Assembly (NCBI GenBank): GCA_937958185.1
Contig: CALFFN010000017.1
Coordinates: forward strand, 1 to 36,322
Source of the DNA: an uncultured Neglectibacter sp.
Lineage (GTDB): Bacteria; Bacillota; Clostridia; Oscillospirales; Acutalibacteraceae
Direction of reading: 5' to 3'
Length of the DNA stretch: 36,322 bases
The position numbers and the translations under genes were made by a program. Under the pieces are notes generated by a model. That model was not told the origin of the DNA, ran no database searches, and worked only from the letters and a program-made list of their open reading frames with translations. Of the stretch, positions 1 to 7,141 are shown one piece after another (position 1 is the stretch's first letter; each line of letters begins with the position of its first letter).

Positions 1-440
1 ATAAGTTTTCCGCAGGAAAACTTCAGGAAAACGGCTGAGCGCAGCGAAACCGTTTTTTGTCCCGTCTCGCGCATGCAGGCTGCGCCTGCACGCAAGTCGC
101 GTGTGGAGGCGTGTTCCTTTTCCAAAAAGCAGCGGCGCGCGCTGAAATTTGCTTTGGACGGGGCAACTATTTGGGTAAAAAGGGGCTTAAACAATATATT
201 CCAGTTAAATAAGTTTTCCGTAGGAAAACTTCAGGAAAACGGGCAAGCACAGCGAAACCGTTTTTTGTCCCGTCTCGCGCATTGCAAATGGACTTGAACC
301 CGTATTTTAATCAGATAAGTTTTCCACAGGAAAACTTCAGGAAAACGGGCGAACACAGCGAAACCGTTTTTTGTCCCGTCTCGCGCACAAAATGGGACTT
401 GAACCCGTATTTCAATCAGATAAGTTTTCCGCAGGAAAGC
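1..440. repeat. Direct repeat array with tRNA T-arm-like segments
   Basis: Units begin at 1, 209, 315 and 420 with ATAAGTTTTCC. The spacing is 106 and 105 bases for the last three and 208 between the first two. Each of the first three units has a perfect 9-base stem (AAGTTTTCC / GGAAAACTT) whose 3-base loop varies (GCA, GTA, ACA), then an AAAACGG...CCGTTTTTT hairpin, then GTCCCGTCTCGCGCA. Units 2 and 3 end, read on the minus strand, with GGGTTCAAGTCC(C), which looks like a tRNA T-arm. The fourth unit is cut short after about 20 bases. The short ORFs here are repeat-derived. The array probably descends from a tRNA 3' end plus its terminator; it may continue left of the window. Confidence 0.75.
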
Positions 441-532
441 AGGTGGGCAAAGCTCTTTCGGCAGCAGTTTTTCCGTTCTGTGACATTTTCCTTTTTTGTA
501 ATGCACCGAAAATCGGTCGGCAGAGATTTTCC

Positions 533-567
533 TTGACAGAAGTCCCGAAAAATGATACTAATTAGTA
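533..567 (+). promoter_or_regulatory. Possible promoter with a 12-bp palindrome
   Basis: TTGACA at 533-538 is followed by GATACT at 554-559, a short 15-base spacing, so the promoter call is tentative. A perfect palindrome, TACTAATTAGTA, lies at 556-567 over the presumed -10/start region. It is well placed to be a repressor operator for the oxidoreductase gene that starts 55 bases downstream. Confidence 0.4.
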
Positions 568-622
568 GAATGGTATCCATGGCTTTCTGCCGGGTACAGT
601 TTCAAACACGGGAGGTTTTTTC

Positions 623-1747
623 ATGATAGACGGAAAAGTAGCCGTTGCCATTGTGGGCTGCGGCGGCATGGGCGGCGGACACGCTGTCGCCATTTCAACA
701 GGCAGCGGTCAGGCGCTGTGGATGACTGACGGCTCCAAGGGACGGGAGCTTCTGCCCGGCGACACCGACCTGACCAAGAAGATGGTGCTTGCGGGCACCT
801 TCGACATCAAGAAGGAACGTCAGGAATGGGCAAGGAAGCAGGGCTTCCGCACCTATGACAGCTTTGAGGAAATTCTGGCAGACGACGCGGTGGACGCCGT
901 ACTAGTGGCGACCCCCAACGACAGCCACAAGGAGCTTTCCATTCGCGCCATGCGCGCCGGGAAGCATGTTCTCTGTGAAAAGCCTGTGATGATGAACAGT
1001 CAGGACTTAGTGGACGTTATGGCAGTTGCCAAGGAGACGGGCAAGGTCTTCTATCCCCGGCAGAACCGCCGCTGGGATAAGGACTATCTCGTAATGAAGA
1101 AGGTCTACGATGAAAAGCTCATCGGCAATGTGTTCCATGTGGAGTCCCGGTACCAGGGCTCCCGCGGCATTCCCGGCGACTGGCGGGGGATCAAGGCTAT
1201 GGGCGGCGGCATGATGTTTGACTGGGGCGTCCACCTGCTGGACCGCCTTGTGCTGATGATCCCGGAGAAGATCAAGCAGGTTTACGCCAAGATGACCCAT
1301 GTGACCAACGACGAGGTGGACGACGGCTTCTTTATGAACATGACCTTTGAAAGCGGCATTACCGCCACAGTGGAGGTGGGCACCTGCAACTTTATCACTC
1401 TGCCGAACTGGTACATGGCAGGAGATCAGGGCACCGCTACCATTGCCGATTTCAAGGACGAGGGACGCATGGTGGTGCTGCACAGCTGGGAAGACAAGGA
1501 CGCCACCCCCATTTTGATGGGCGAGGGGCTGTCCAAAACCATGGCTCCCAGAAATAAGGATTCCGTAGAGGAGCGCCCCCTCCCCTATGAGCCATACGAC
1601 CGCAACCAGCTCTATTCTAATTTCTGTGACGTGGTGCTGGGCAAGGCAGAGCCTGTAATCAAAAACGAAGAAGCCCTCCGGGTGCTGCGGCTGATGGAAG
1701 CGGCGCTGGAATCTGACGAAAAGGGCATTGTAGTGAACTTCGAGTAA
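623..1747 (+). CDS. Gfo/Idh/MocA family NAD(P)-dependent oxidoreductase
   Basis: This 374-residue cytoplasmic protein has the classic Gfo/Idh/MocA layout. The N-terminal Rossmann domain carries GCGGMG at residues 12-17, followed by the VATPNDSH strand and the catalytic-loop motif CEKP near residue 118. The C-terminal alpha/beta domain contains DWGVHLLD, whose histidine fits the catalytic position. Such enzymes oxidise or reduce sugars, inositols and related polyols; the substrate cannot be read from sequence. The first beta-alpha-beta unit is longer than usual, with roughly a dozen extra residues around TDGSKGRELLPGD. The start is supported by GGGAGG 8 bases upstream. The gene is monocistronic, with its own possible promoter and a terminator at 1770-1807. 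Confidence 0.88.
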   Translation: MIDGKVAVAIVGCGGMGGGHAVAISTGSGQALWMTDGSKGRELLPGDTDLTKKMVLAGTFDIKKERQEWARKQGFRTYDSFEEILADDAVDAVLVATPNDSHKELSIRAMRAGKHVLCEKPVMMNSQDLVDVMAVAKETGKVFYPRQNRRWDKDYLVMKKVYDEKLIGNVFHVESRYQGSRGIPGDWRGIKAMGGGMMFDWGVHLLDRLVLMIPEKIKQVYAKMTHVTNDEVDDGFFMNMTFESGITATVEVGTCNFITLPNWYMAGDQGTATIADFKDEGRMVVLHSWEDKDATPILMGEGLSKTMAPRNKDSVEERPLPYEPYDRNQLYSNFCDVVLGKAEPVIKNEEALRVLRLMEAALESDEKGIVVNFE

Positions 1748-1769
1748 AGAAAAACTGCAGAACATAACG

Positions 1770-1807
1770 AATCCGCTGGGAGAAAGTTTTTCTCTCAGCG
1801 GATTTTT
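1770..1807 (+). terminator. Rho-independent terminator of the oxidoreductase gene
   Basis: AATCCGCTG...CAGCGGATT forms a long stem with one internal mismatch, followed by TTTTT on the plus strand. It lies 23 bases after the stop codon. It converges with the 3' end of mgtE, which shows no clear terminator of its own. Confidence 0.8.
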
Positions 1808-1840
1808 GCATTGGCTCTTATTCTTGACCTGCTTTGGATA

Positions 1841-3175
1841 TCAGATACCCAACAGGAGCTTCGCGATGTTGAAATAAATCACAAGCGCCACTGCGTCCAC
1901 AATGGTGGTGATAAACGGGCTTGCCATCACGGCAGGGTCAAAGCCCAGGCGCTTTGCCAGAATGGGCAGCGTGCTGCCCACCAGATTCGCCACCAGCATG
2001 ACGGCAAGCAGGGTAAGGCACACCACGGCGGCGACCAGCAGGGTGACACGGTCAAAGACAAGCAGCTTGACAAAATTTACCACCGCAAGGGTAGCGCCAC
2101 AGAGCAGGGCAACGCTTGCTTCCTTCAAAATGATACGGGGCACGTCGGAATACCGTATCTCCCCCAGCGAAAGCCCGCGAATGATGGTGATGGAGGACTG
2201 GCTGCCGGAATTGCCGCCGGTATCCATCAGCATGGGAATAAAATTGGTCAGCACAACGGTCGCCGCCAAAGCGCTTTCATAAGAGGAAATGATGGCGCTG
2301 GTAAAGGTGGCGGAAAGGGTGAGGATCAAAAGCCACGGGGCGCGCTGCTTCCATGTGGCGAACACGCCGGTTTTGATATAGGGCTTCTCCGAGGGCGACA
2401 TAGCCGCCATTTTTTCGATATCCTCGGTAGCTTCTTCCTGCAAAACGTCGATAGCGTCGTCCACCGTAACGATACCTACCAGCCGCTCCTCCGCGTCCAC
2501 CACGGGGATCGCCAGGAAGTCGTACCGGCTCAGCTCCTGCGCCACTTCCTCCTGGTCGGTATGGGTGGAGACAAACTTCACATTCGTTTCCATGATGTTC
2601 CGAATGGTCTCTGTTTTCGGGGCGAGGAGCAGGTCCTTCACCGTGACGATGCCTTCCAGCTTCCGGCGGCTGTCGGTGACATAACAGGTATAGATGGTCT
2701 CCTTTTCCACGCCTGTGGCACGAATACGCTCAAATGCCTGCTCTACGGTCATGCTGCGCTTCAAGTCCACATATTCCATGGTCATGATGCTTCCGGCGCT
2801 GTCTTTCGGGTAATTCAGCACCTGATTGATCATTTTCCGGGTGTCGGAATCCACGTGGCGGAGAATTTTCTTCACCACGTTCGCGGGCATTTCTTCAATC
2901 ATGTCCACGGTGTCGTCCAAAAAGAGCTGCTCCATCACCTCGTCCAGCTCCTTGTCGCTGAAGCCGCGGATCAAAAGCTCCTGCGTTTCGCCCTCCATGT
3001 AGGCAAAGGCGTCCGCCGCCAGCTCTTTGGGCAGCAGGCGGAACAGGATCGGCATTTTCGCTTCCGGCATTTCTTCCAGCAGGGCGGCGGCGTCCGCGGG
3101 GATCATGTCCTTCATGAGCTGAGCCGCTTCCCCATACTTTTTGTCGTTCAAAAGCTCTAAAATTTTTTCGTTCAC
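1841..3175 (-). CDS. mgtE: Magnesium transporter MgtE
   Basis: This 444-residue protein is a Mg2+ channel/transporter of the MgtE family. In order it has an N-terminal helical cytosolic domain (about residues 1-110), two CBS domains (about 120-245, with EGIVTVKDLLL and VGIVTVDDAIDVL) and a five-helix membrane domain. The membrane domain carries the family signatures PMLMDTGGNSGSQ and a second conserved segment, DPAVMASPFITTIVD. In known MgtE proteins the N and CBS domains sense cytosolic Mg2+ and close the pore. I chose the GTG start because AAGGAGGT sits 7 bases upstream at 3183-3190; a longer in-frame reading to 3226 runs through that site. The gene follows a 245-base leader with promoter and attenuator-like hairpins. 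Confidence 0.93.
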   Translation of the reverse strand: MNEKILELLNDKKYGEAAQLMKDMIPADAAALLEEMPEAKMPILFRLLPKELAADAFAYMEGETQELLIRGFSDKELDEVMEQLFLDDTVDMIEEMPANVVKKILRHVDSDTRKMINQVLNYPKDSAGSIMTMEYVDLKRSMTVEQAFERIRATGVEKETIYTCYVTDSRRKLEGIVTVKDLLLAPKTETIRNIMETNVKFVSTHTDQEEVAQELSRYDFLAIPVVDAEERLVGIVTVDDAIDVLQEEATEDIEKMAAMSPSEKPYIKTGVFATWKQRAPWLLILTLSATFTSAIISSYESALAATVVLTNFIPMLMDTGGNSGSQSSITIIRGLSLGEIRYSDVPRIILKEASVALLCGATLAVVNFVKLLVFDRVTLLVAAVVCLTLLAVMLVANLVGSTLPILAKRLGFDPAVMASPFITTIVDAVALVIYFNIAKLLLGI

Positions 3176-3259
3176 AGTACATACCTCCTTCTTTCCAATG
3201 GTGGAGGCAGCACAAAACCAGAACACGTCGAAACGCCTTTCAAAAAAGCCGACGCGTGG

Positions 3260-3373
3260 CTATGAAAAACAGGGCGCAATGCCGCGCCCATACCGAATGA
3301 AACGGCATAACGGGACTTCCGCCGCACCCTGTTCTCCAGGCTTTATGCCGCCGTTACTTCGCGGGACACTCAC
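3260..3373 (-). CDS. Candidate leader peptide upstream of mgtE (37 aa)
   Basis: A GTG-initiated frame of 37 codons lies wholly inside the mgtE leader. AAAGGAGGG precedes it with a 6-base spacing, as good as the ribosome sites of the real genes around it. The peptide begins VSVPRSNGGIKPGEQ and ends GRGIAPCFS. Its last codons run through the predicted terminator hairpin and its U-run, and the stop codon falls just after them. A translating ribosome would therefore prevent the terminator from folding. I do not recognise the peptide. It may be a true leader peptide or a chance frame over a structured RNA. Confidence 0.38.
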   Translation of the reverse strand: MSVPRSNGGIKPGEQGAAEVPLCRFIRYGRGIAPCFS

Positions 3374-3421
3374 ATTGCTCCCTCCTTTATTCTCATCATA
3401 GTTTCGGGGCTTGTTCCCCGT
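3262..3421 (-). promoter_or_regulatory. Attenuator-like cis-regulatory leader of mgtE
   Basis: The transcript begins near 3421. It first shows a 5' hairpin (CGGGG / CCCCG, 3405-3420). It later contains CAGGGTGC (3331-3324), which can pair over eight positions, including one G-U, with GCGCCCTG (3277-3270). That second segment is also the 3' arm of a terminator-like hairpin (GGGCGC, 3289-3284, with GCGCCC, 3277-3272), followed by TGTTTTT. The two pairings exclude each other, the hallmark of transcription attenuation. A second weak stem (AGCC / GGCT) ends in TTTTTT at about 3245. By eye it does not match the M-box (ykoK) Mg2+ riboswitch core. Confidence 0.55.
3264..3289 (-). terminator. Intrinsic terminator within the mgtE leader
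   Basis: The GGGCGC / GCGCCC stem has a 6-base loop and is followed by TGTTTTT on the minus strand. It lies between the mgtE promoter and gene, so it can act only as a regulatory attenuator. The stem is short but entirely G-C. Confidence 0.55.
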
Positions 3422-3427
3422 TCTTAC

Positions 3428-3456
3428 AATGTACCCTTTTCCCGGGAATTTGTCAA
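3428..3456 (-). promoter_or_regulatory. mgtE promoter
   Basis: On the minus strand TTGACA (3456-3451) is followed after exactly 17 bases by TACATT (3433-3428). The -35 box directly abuts the U-run of the degV terminator, so mgtE is an independent unit. It implies a leader of about 245 bases before the GTG start. Confidence 0.8.
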
Positions 3457-3500
3457 GAAAAAAAGCGCCTTAGAAAAGCGGAAGGCTTTTCCAGGGCGCT
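3457..3500 (-). terminator. Rho-independent terminator of degV
   Basis: On the minus strand AGCGCC...GGCGCT closes a stem that also includes GAAAAGC / GCTTTTC, followed by TTTTTTTC. It lies 14 bases after the degV stop codon. Confidence 0.88.
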
Positions 3501-3513
3501 TCTAAAATTCAAT

Positions 3514-4386
3514 TTATCTCCGGCTGCCCAGGAAAAACAGGGCTACCGTGCCGGGACCCGAATGGGCGCCGATGACGGGACCGATAAAATTGATGCGGAT
3601 ATCCGTGGTGCCAAACTTCTCTTTGACCTGCCCGGCAACGTACTGCGCGTCCTCCAAACAGTCGCCATGGCTGATGAAAACGGTCTGGTTTTTGGGGTCA
3701 ATGGCGGTTTCTTCCATTTTCTTCACCAGCGCGTCCAGAGACTGCTTCCTGCCGCGGGCTTTGGAAACATTGATGAGGTGCCCTTCATCGTCCACATGGA
3801 GCACGGGCTTGATCCCCAGCATGGTCCCAACCAGCGCCGTGGCGGCGGACACCCTGCCCCCGCGCTTCAGGTGATTCAGGTCGTCCACCGTGAACCAGTG
3901 GCACAGGTGCAGTACATTTTCCTGAAGCCACGCGTATACCTCCTCCATGGTCTTCCCCGCCTGCTGTAAGGTAGCGGCATGATAGACCAGAAGCCCCTCT
4001 CCCATGGAGGCGCACAAGGTATCGAACACCATGATACGGCGCTCCGGGAATTTCTCCTGAAGCTCCTGCCTGGCGATCATGGCACTCTGGCAGGTGCCGG
4101 AAAGCCCGGAGGAAAAGGCAAGATAGAGAACGTCTTTCCCGGATTCCAAAATAGCCGTGAATTGCTGGAGAAACTCCTCCGAATTGATCTGGGCGGTGGT
4201 GGAGGTGCTGCCGGAGCGCAGCTTCTCATAAAAGGTGTGTTCGTCCATTTCCCCGCCGCCGGGAATGTTATGAAAGGTCTTTCCCTCCATCATGTAGCAA
4301 AGGGGAATGACCTGCACCCCAAGCTCCGCAATCATTTCCGGGGAAATGTCTGTGGTGGAATCTGTGATGATCTGGTACTCTGCCAT
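3514..4386 (-). CDS. DegV family fatty-acid-binding protein
   Basis: This 290-residue protein matches the DegV family throughout. It has the N-terminal IITDSTTDISPE strand-turn, VIPLCYMMEGKTF, the mid-domain FSSGLSGTCQSA loop, and the C-terminal ISHGDCLEDAQY and IGAHSGPGTVALFF motifs. DegV proteins bind a single fatty acid in a central cleft. In Firmicutes, FakB members present it to the kinase FakA; no fakA is in this window, so the partner is unknown. The start is the ATG preceded by AGGAGGG with 6-base spacing, 27 bases inside the longest reading. Two contiguous inverted repeats lie 40-75 bases upstream. The gene has its own terminator. Confidence 0.9.
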   Translation of the reverse strand: MAEYQIITDSTTDISPEMIAELGVQVIPLCYMMEGKTFHNIPGGGEMDEHTFYEKLRSGSTSTTAQINSEEFLQQFTAILESGKDVLYLAFSSGLSGTCQSAMIARQELQEKFPERRIMVFDTLCASMGEGLLVYHAATLQQAGKTMEEVYAWLQENVLHLCHWFTVDDLNHLKRGGRVSAATALVGTMLGIKPVLHVDDEGHLINVSKARGRKQSLDALVKKMEETAIDPKNQTVFISHGDCLEDAQYVAGQVKEKFGTTDIRINFIGPVIGAHSGPGTVALFFLGSRR

Positions 4387-4425
4387 GAAAAGCCCTCCTG
4401 ATGATCTCCTCAAGATTTTTACCCG

Positions 4426-4461
4426 GACTTACATTTTGTAAGTCTTGTATGTATCATACAA
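4426..4461. promoter_or_regulatory. Two abutting perfect inverted repeats upstream of degV
   Basis: GACTTAC / GTAAGTC with a 5-base centre (4426-4444) is followed without a gap by TTGTATG / CATACAA with a 3-base centre (4445-4461). The second contains TATGAT on the minus strand, a plausible degV -10 box, so a protein bound there would block transcription. The first would form a hairpin in the 5' UTR. This is a likely operator pair; no regulator is identified. Confidence 0.45.
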
Positions 4462-4526
4462 TAAATTTCAGAAAAAGTATAGGACTATTTTGCCGGGGCA
4501 GCGCCCGGAAGGGATTTTTTGGAATT

Positions 4527-4949
4527 TTACTTTGCTTTTGCCCGCCTGCCGTCCAGATAAGCCTGTAAAATCACGGTAGCCGCAACGGCGTCCACCACGG
4601 CTTTCCGCTTTTTTCCCCGGACATTGGTCTCGTTTAAGTAGCCGTGGGCGGTGATGGTGGTGCCCCGCTCGTCAAAAAATTCCACCGGCAGCCCGGAAGC
4701 TTCTTCCAGCATTGCGCCGATTGCCCTTGCGCCTTGGGCGCTTTCCCCCTCGCTGCCGTCCATGTTCCGGGGCAAGCCGACAATAAGACCCTCTGCATGA
4801 TTTTCCCGGGCGGCGGCGGTAATTTTTTCCACCAGCCGCTCCCGGTTATGCTCGGTCAGCACAGCAAGAGGAGAAGCGAGGACTTCCCCTTTATCGCACA
4901 GGGCAAGCCCGGTCCTGGCTTTTCCCAAATCTACCCCCAGCAGTATCAT
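4527..4949 (-). CDS. ruvX: RuvX/YqgF family pre-16S rRNA nuclease / putative Holliday junction resolvase
   Basis: This 140-residue protein has the RNase H-like fold signatures of the family. GVDLGKARTG sits at residues 5-14 with catalytic Asp7, then VGLPRNMDGSEG, FFDERGTTITA and the C-terminal VDAVAATVILQAYLD, whose aspartate completes the metal site. The family processes 16S rRNA precursor 5' ends and has been proposed to resolve Holliday junctions. Length is normal. The gene starts 12 bases after the histidine phosphatase stop, with AAAGGAGA in that gap, and is the last gene of the long minus-strand run. No strong terminator is visible in the 140 bases that separate it from degV. Confidence 0.93.
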   Translation of the reverse strand: MILLGVDLGKARTGLALCDKGEVLASPLAVLTEHNRERLVEKITAAARENHAEGLIVGLPRNMDGSEGESAQGARAIGAMLEEASGLPVEFFDERGTTITAHGYLNETNVRGKKRKAVVDAVAATVILQAYLDGRRAKAK

Positions 4950-4961
4950 GGCGTTTCTCCT

Positions 4962-5624
4962 TTATACGGCTTCCGTGTGGAATTTATACTTGGTGGGCGA
5001 GCGGCGCAGCTCCTCCGGCAGGTGGGACTGGTCGTTTACCAGCGTCCACTTGAGACCGCCCCTGCCGTCGGCTTCCAGAATACTGACGCCTGTGTTGCCG
5101 AACACAGCGCCGCCCCGCATTCCTGTAACGTCTCCCGTGCGTATCCGGGCGTCAAGGTTCCGAATCACGCCGCCGTGGGTGGCGATGAGCACCGTTTTGC
5201 CGGGGTTTTCGGCAATGATCTGATCCAGCGCCCCGTTTGCCCGGTCATACGCCTGCTTCATGGTCTCTCCGCCGGGAAATTCACACAGGTCGGGGGATTC
5301 GTCCCAATTTTTTGCCACCAAAGGGAATTTCTCGCCGATTTCCGTCAAAAGCAGGTTTTCCATTTCTCCTACGTCCAGCTCGGACAGGGAGTCCCTGACT
5401 TGAACGGGCAGGTCGTGAAATCGGTTCACTGCCTGAGCGGTGCGCAGGGCGCGGCTCAAAGGGCTGGAATAGATGGCGTCCAAATGGGTATTGCGAAAGC
5501 GCAGGGCGAGAAGCTCCAGCTGCTGCTCCCCTCTGGGGCTGACGGGCGCGTCAAAGCGCCCCTGGAAGCGGTGTTCCACATTGCCCATGGACTCACAGTG
5601 CCGCACAATGTAAATCTTTACCAT
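4962..5624 (-). CDS. Histidine phosphatase family protein (phosphoglycerate-mutase-like)
   Basis: This 220-residue protein belongs to the histidine phosphatase superfamily. It begins MVKIYIVRHCESMGN, with the phospho-accepting His9 in the RHCES version of the RHGET motif. It continues with IYSSPLSRALRTAQ (Arg61), the SELDVGEME acid (Glu82) and LIATHGGVIR with the second catalytic histidine. It could be a cofactor-independent sugar or nucleotide phosphatase; true phosphoglycerate mutase is less likely, and the substrate is unknown. Its ATG overlaps the stop of the pyrD fusion by 7 bases, indicating translational coupling. An upstream in-frame extension to 5849 lies over pyrD and is not used. 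Confidence 0.87.
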   Translation of the reverse strand: MVKIYIVRHCESMGNVEHRFQGRFDAPVSPRGEQQLELLALRFRNTHLDAIYSSPLSRALRTAQAVNRFHDLPVQVRDSLSELDVGEMENLLLTEIGEKFPLVAKNWDESPDLCEFPGGETMKQAYDRANGALDQIIAENPGKTVLIATHGGVIRNLDARIRTGDVTGMRGGAVFGNTGVSILEADGRGGLKWTLVNDQSHLPEELRRSPTKYKFHTEAV

Positions 5625-7129
5625 GGGCGCACCCCTCCCGTCAGCTCGGACAGCGAAGAAATCCCGTTCTGCGCCATGTAAGCTTCCAGCCCCGCTTCGA
5701 TTTTCAGGGGCGCGTAAGGGTCGGTAAAGAGGACCGTGCCGATCTGCAGGGCGGTGGCTCCGGCAAGCAGCATTTCCACCGCGTCCTGCCAGGTGGAGAT
5801 CCCGCCCAGCCCAACAATGGGAATTTTCACCTTTTGGGCAGCCTGCCACACCATGCGCAGGGCAACGGGCAGCACGGCAGGACCCGAAAGCCCGCCGGTG
5901 TTGTTGTGGAGAATGGGGCGGCGGGTATTGATGTCGATTCTCATGCCGGTAAGGGTGTTAATAAGCGAAACAGCGTCCGCCCCGGCGTGCTCCGCCGCCA
6001 CAGCCATTTCGGAAATATCCGTTACATTGGGAGAGAGCTTTACCAGTAAAGGCTTTTTGCAGTGCCTGCGCACTTCCGAGGTGATGCCGTACACCCCCTC
6101 CGCCGTGGTGCCGAACTGCACCCCGCCCTGCTTGACGTTGGGGCAGGAAATGTTCAGCTCTATCATATGGACGGGGGTATCGTTCAGCTGCTCCACGGTG
6201 GCGCAGTAATCCTCCGGGGCATTGCCAGCCACATTGGCGATGATCTTCGTTTTCTGGCGCCGGAGCCAGGGCAGGTCATGCTGGATAAAGTGCTCCACGC
6301 CGGGGTTCTGCAAGCCCACGGCGTTCAACATACCGCCGGGGGTCTCCGTTACCCTGGGGGGCGGGTTGCCGGGGCGCTCCCTGATGGTCGTCCCCTTGCA
6401 GGAAATGCCGCCCAGCACCGAAAGGGGGTAAAATTCCCCGTATTCCCTGCCGAAGCCGAAGGTGCCGGAGGCGGCGATCAGGGGATTGTTAAAATCTACT
6501 CCGGCGACGGCGACCTTCTGGGTCAGGCGGACAACTTTTGTTGTGCCGTTTTCCAGCACGACCCCCTCGCCGTCATCCAGCCGGAGAACAGTGCAGTGAT
6601 TTTCCTGCTCATACCGGCGGCACCTTTCTTCCGTATCAGGAATTTTCCTGCACTGCTGCCGGTAGTGGGGCAGAATCTGTACATCGGTCAAGCCCAGCCC
6701 GGTGAAATCCTGCAAATTCAGGAAATTCAGCTCTGGGCGGAAGCTGTTGATAATGGCGATGGTCGGCTCCAGCACCAGCGCCCCGGCGCTCCAGCCGATG
6801 AGGACGCCCCGCTTCGCCACCTCTTTCAGGGCAGCTTCCGCACGGTGCTCCCGAATAGAGTGGAGCAGATAGTAGGGATTACCGCCGATCAGCTCTACCA
6901 CATCGTAAGCGGCAAGCTGCTGCGCAGGCTGGGTATCAAAATCAAAGACCTCCACAGAAAGCCCGAAAAATTCCAATTCTTTCGTACAACGCTCCACATG
7001 CCAACTGTTTTCCTTGTATTCCGGGTCTGATGTCACCACCAGCGCCGCTTTTTTCCCGGAACCGAGACGCGGCTTCATTTCCCGCAGCAGCTCCTGACTG
7101 CTGAGACCATCGGAGCACAGAAGTATCAT
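5618..7129 (-). CDS. pyrD: Peptidase S51-like / dihydroorotate dehydrogenase 1B (PyrD) fusion
   Basis: One uninterrupted 503-codon frame joins two enzymes. Residues 1-200 form a complete peptidase S51 (dipeptidase E/cyanophycinase-like) domain: MILLCSDGLSSQELL start, IGGNPY at 81-86, nucleophile elbow GWSAGAL with Ser114, His155 in LPHY, and the typical LDDGEGVVLENG ending. Residues 203-503 form a full class 1B dihydroorotate dehydrogenase: FMN region AASGTFGFGREY, GMLNAVGLQNPG, catalytic Cys329 in NISCPNVKQGG, GGLSGPAV and the GLGGIS phosphate loop. The PyrD half oxidises dihydroorotate to orotate with PyrK. The ribosome site AAGGAGGG precedes the S51 start, not PyrD; the only internal candidate, a GTG near codon 191, is poorly spaced. 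The S51 role is unknown. Confidence 0.9.
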   Translation of the reverse strand: MILLCSDGLSSQELLREMKPRLGSGKKAALVVTSDPEYKENSWHVERCTKELEFFGLSVEVFDFDTQPAQQLAAYDVVELIGGNPYYLLHSIREHRAEAALKEVAKRGVLIGWSAGALVLEPTIAIINSFRPELNFLNLQDFTGLGLTDVQILPHYRQQCRKIPDTEERCRRYEQENHCTVLRLDDGEGVVLENGTTKVVRLTQKVAVAGVDFNNPLIAASGTFGFGREYGEFYPLSVLGGISCKGTTIRERPGNPPPRVTETPGGMLNAVGLQNPGVEHFIQHDLPWLRRQKTKIIANVAGNAPEDYCATVEQLNDTPVHMIELNISCPNVKQGGVQFGTTAEGVYGITSEVRRHCKKPLLVKLSPNVTDISEMAVAAEHAGADAVSLINTLTGMRIDINTRRPILHNNTGGLSGPAVLPVALRMVWQAAQKVKIPIVGLGGISTWQDAVEMLLAGATALQIGTVLFTDPYAPLKIEAGLEAYMAQNGISSLSELTGGVRPW

Positions 7130-7141
7130 AACGTTCCCTCC

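Noticed and set aside
1..440. CRISPR array or complete tRNA genes
   Set aside because: Units are about 105 bases with no short repeat/unique spacer pattern. Only a T-arm-like 3' part is present; no acceptor pairing, D-arm or anticodon arm could be assembled.
73..565. Several 60-90 codon frames on both strands at the left edge
   Set aside because: They lie in the direct repeats and their translations repeat with the DNA period; no ribosome sites.
3181..3420. M-box (ykoK) magnesium riboswitch before mgtE
   Set aside because: The characteristic GTTAGGTGAGGCTCC core is not visible; the leader folds differently by eye. A covariance search would settle it.
4480..4526. Terminator after ruvX
   Set aside because: The CCGGG / CCCGG stem is short and followed by CAAAATAG on the minus strand, without a U-run.
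5618..7129. Fusion as an artefact of a missed stop or frameshift
   Set aside because: The frame is continuous, both domains are complete with intact motifs, and the S51 terminal strand passes directly into the PyrD start with no second ribosome site of usable spacing.
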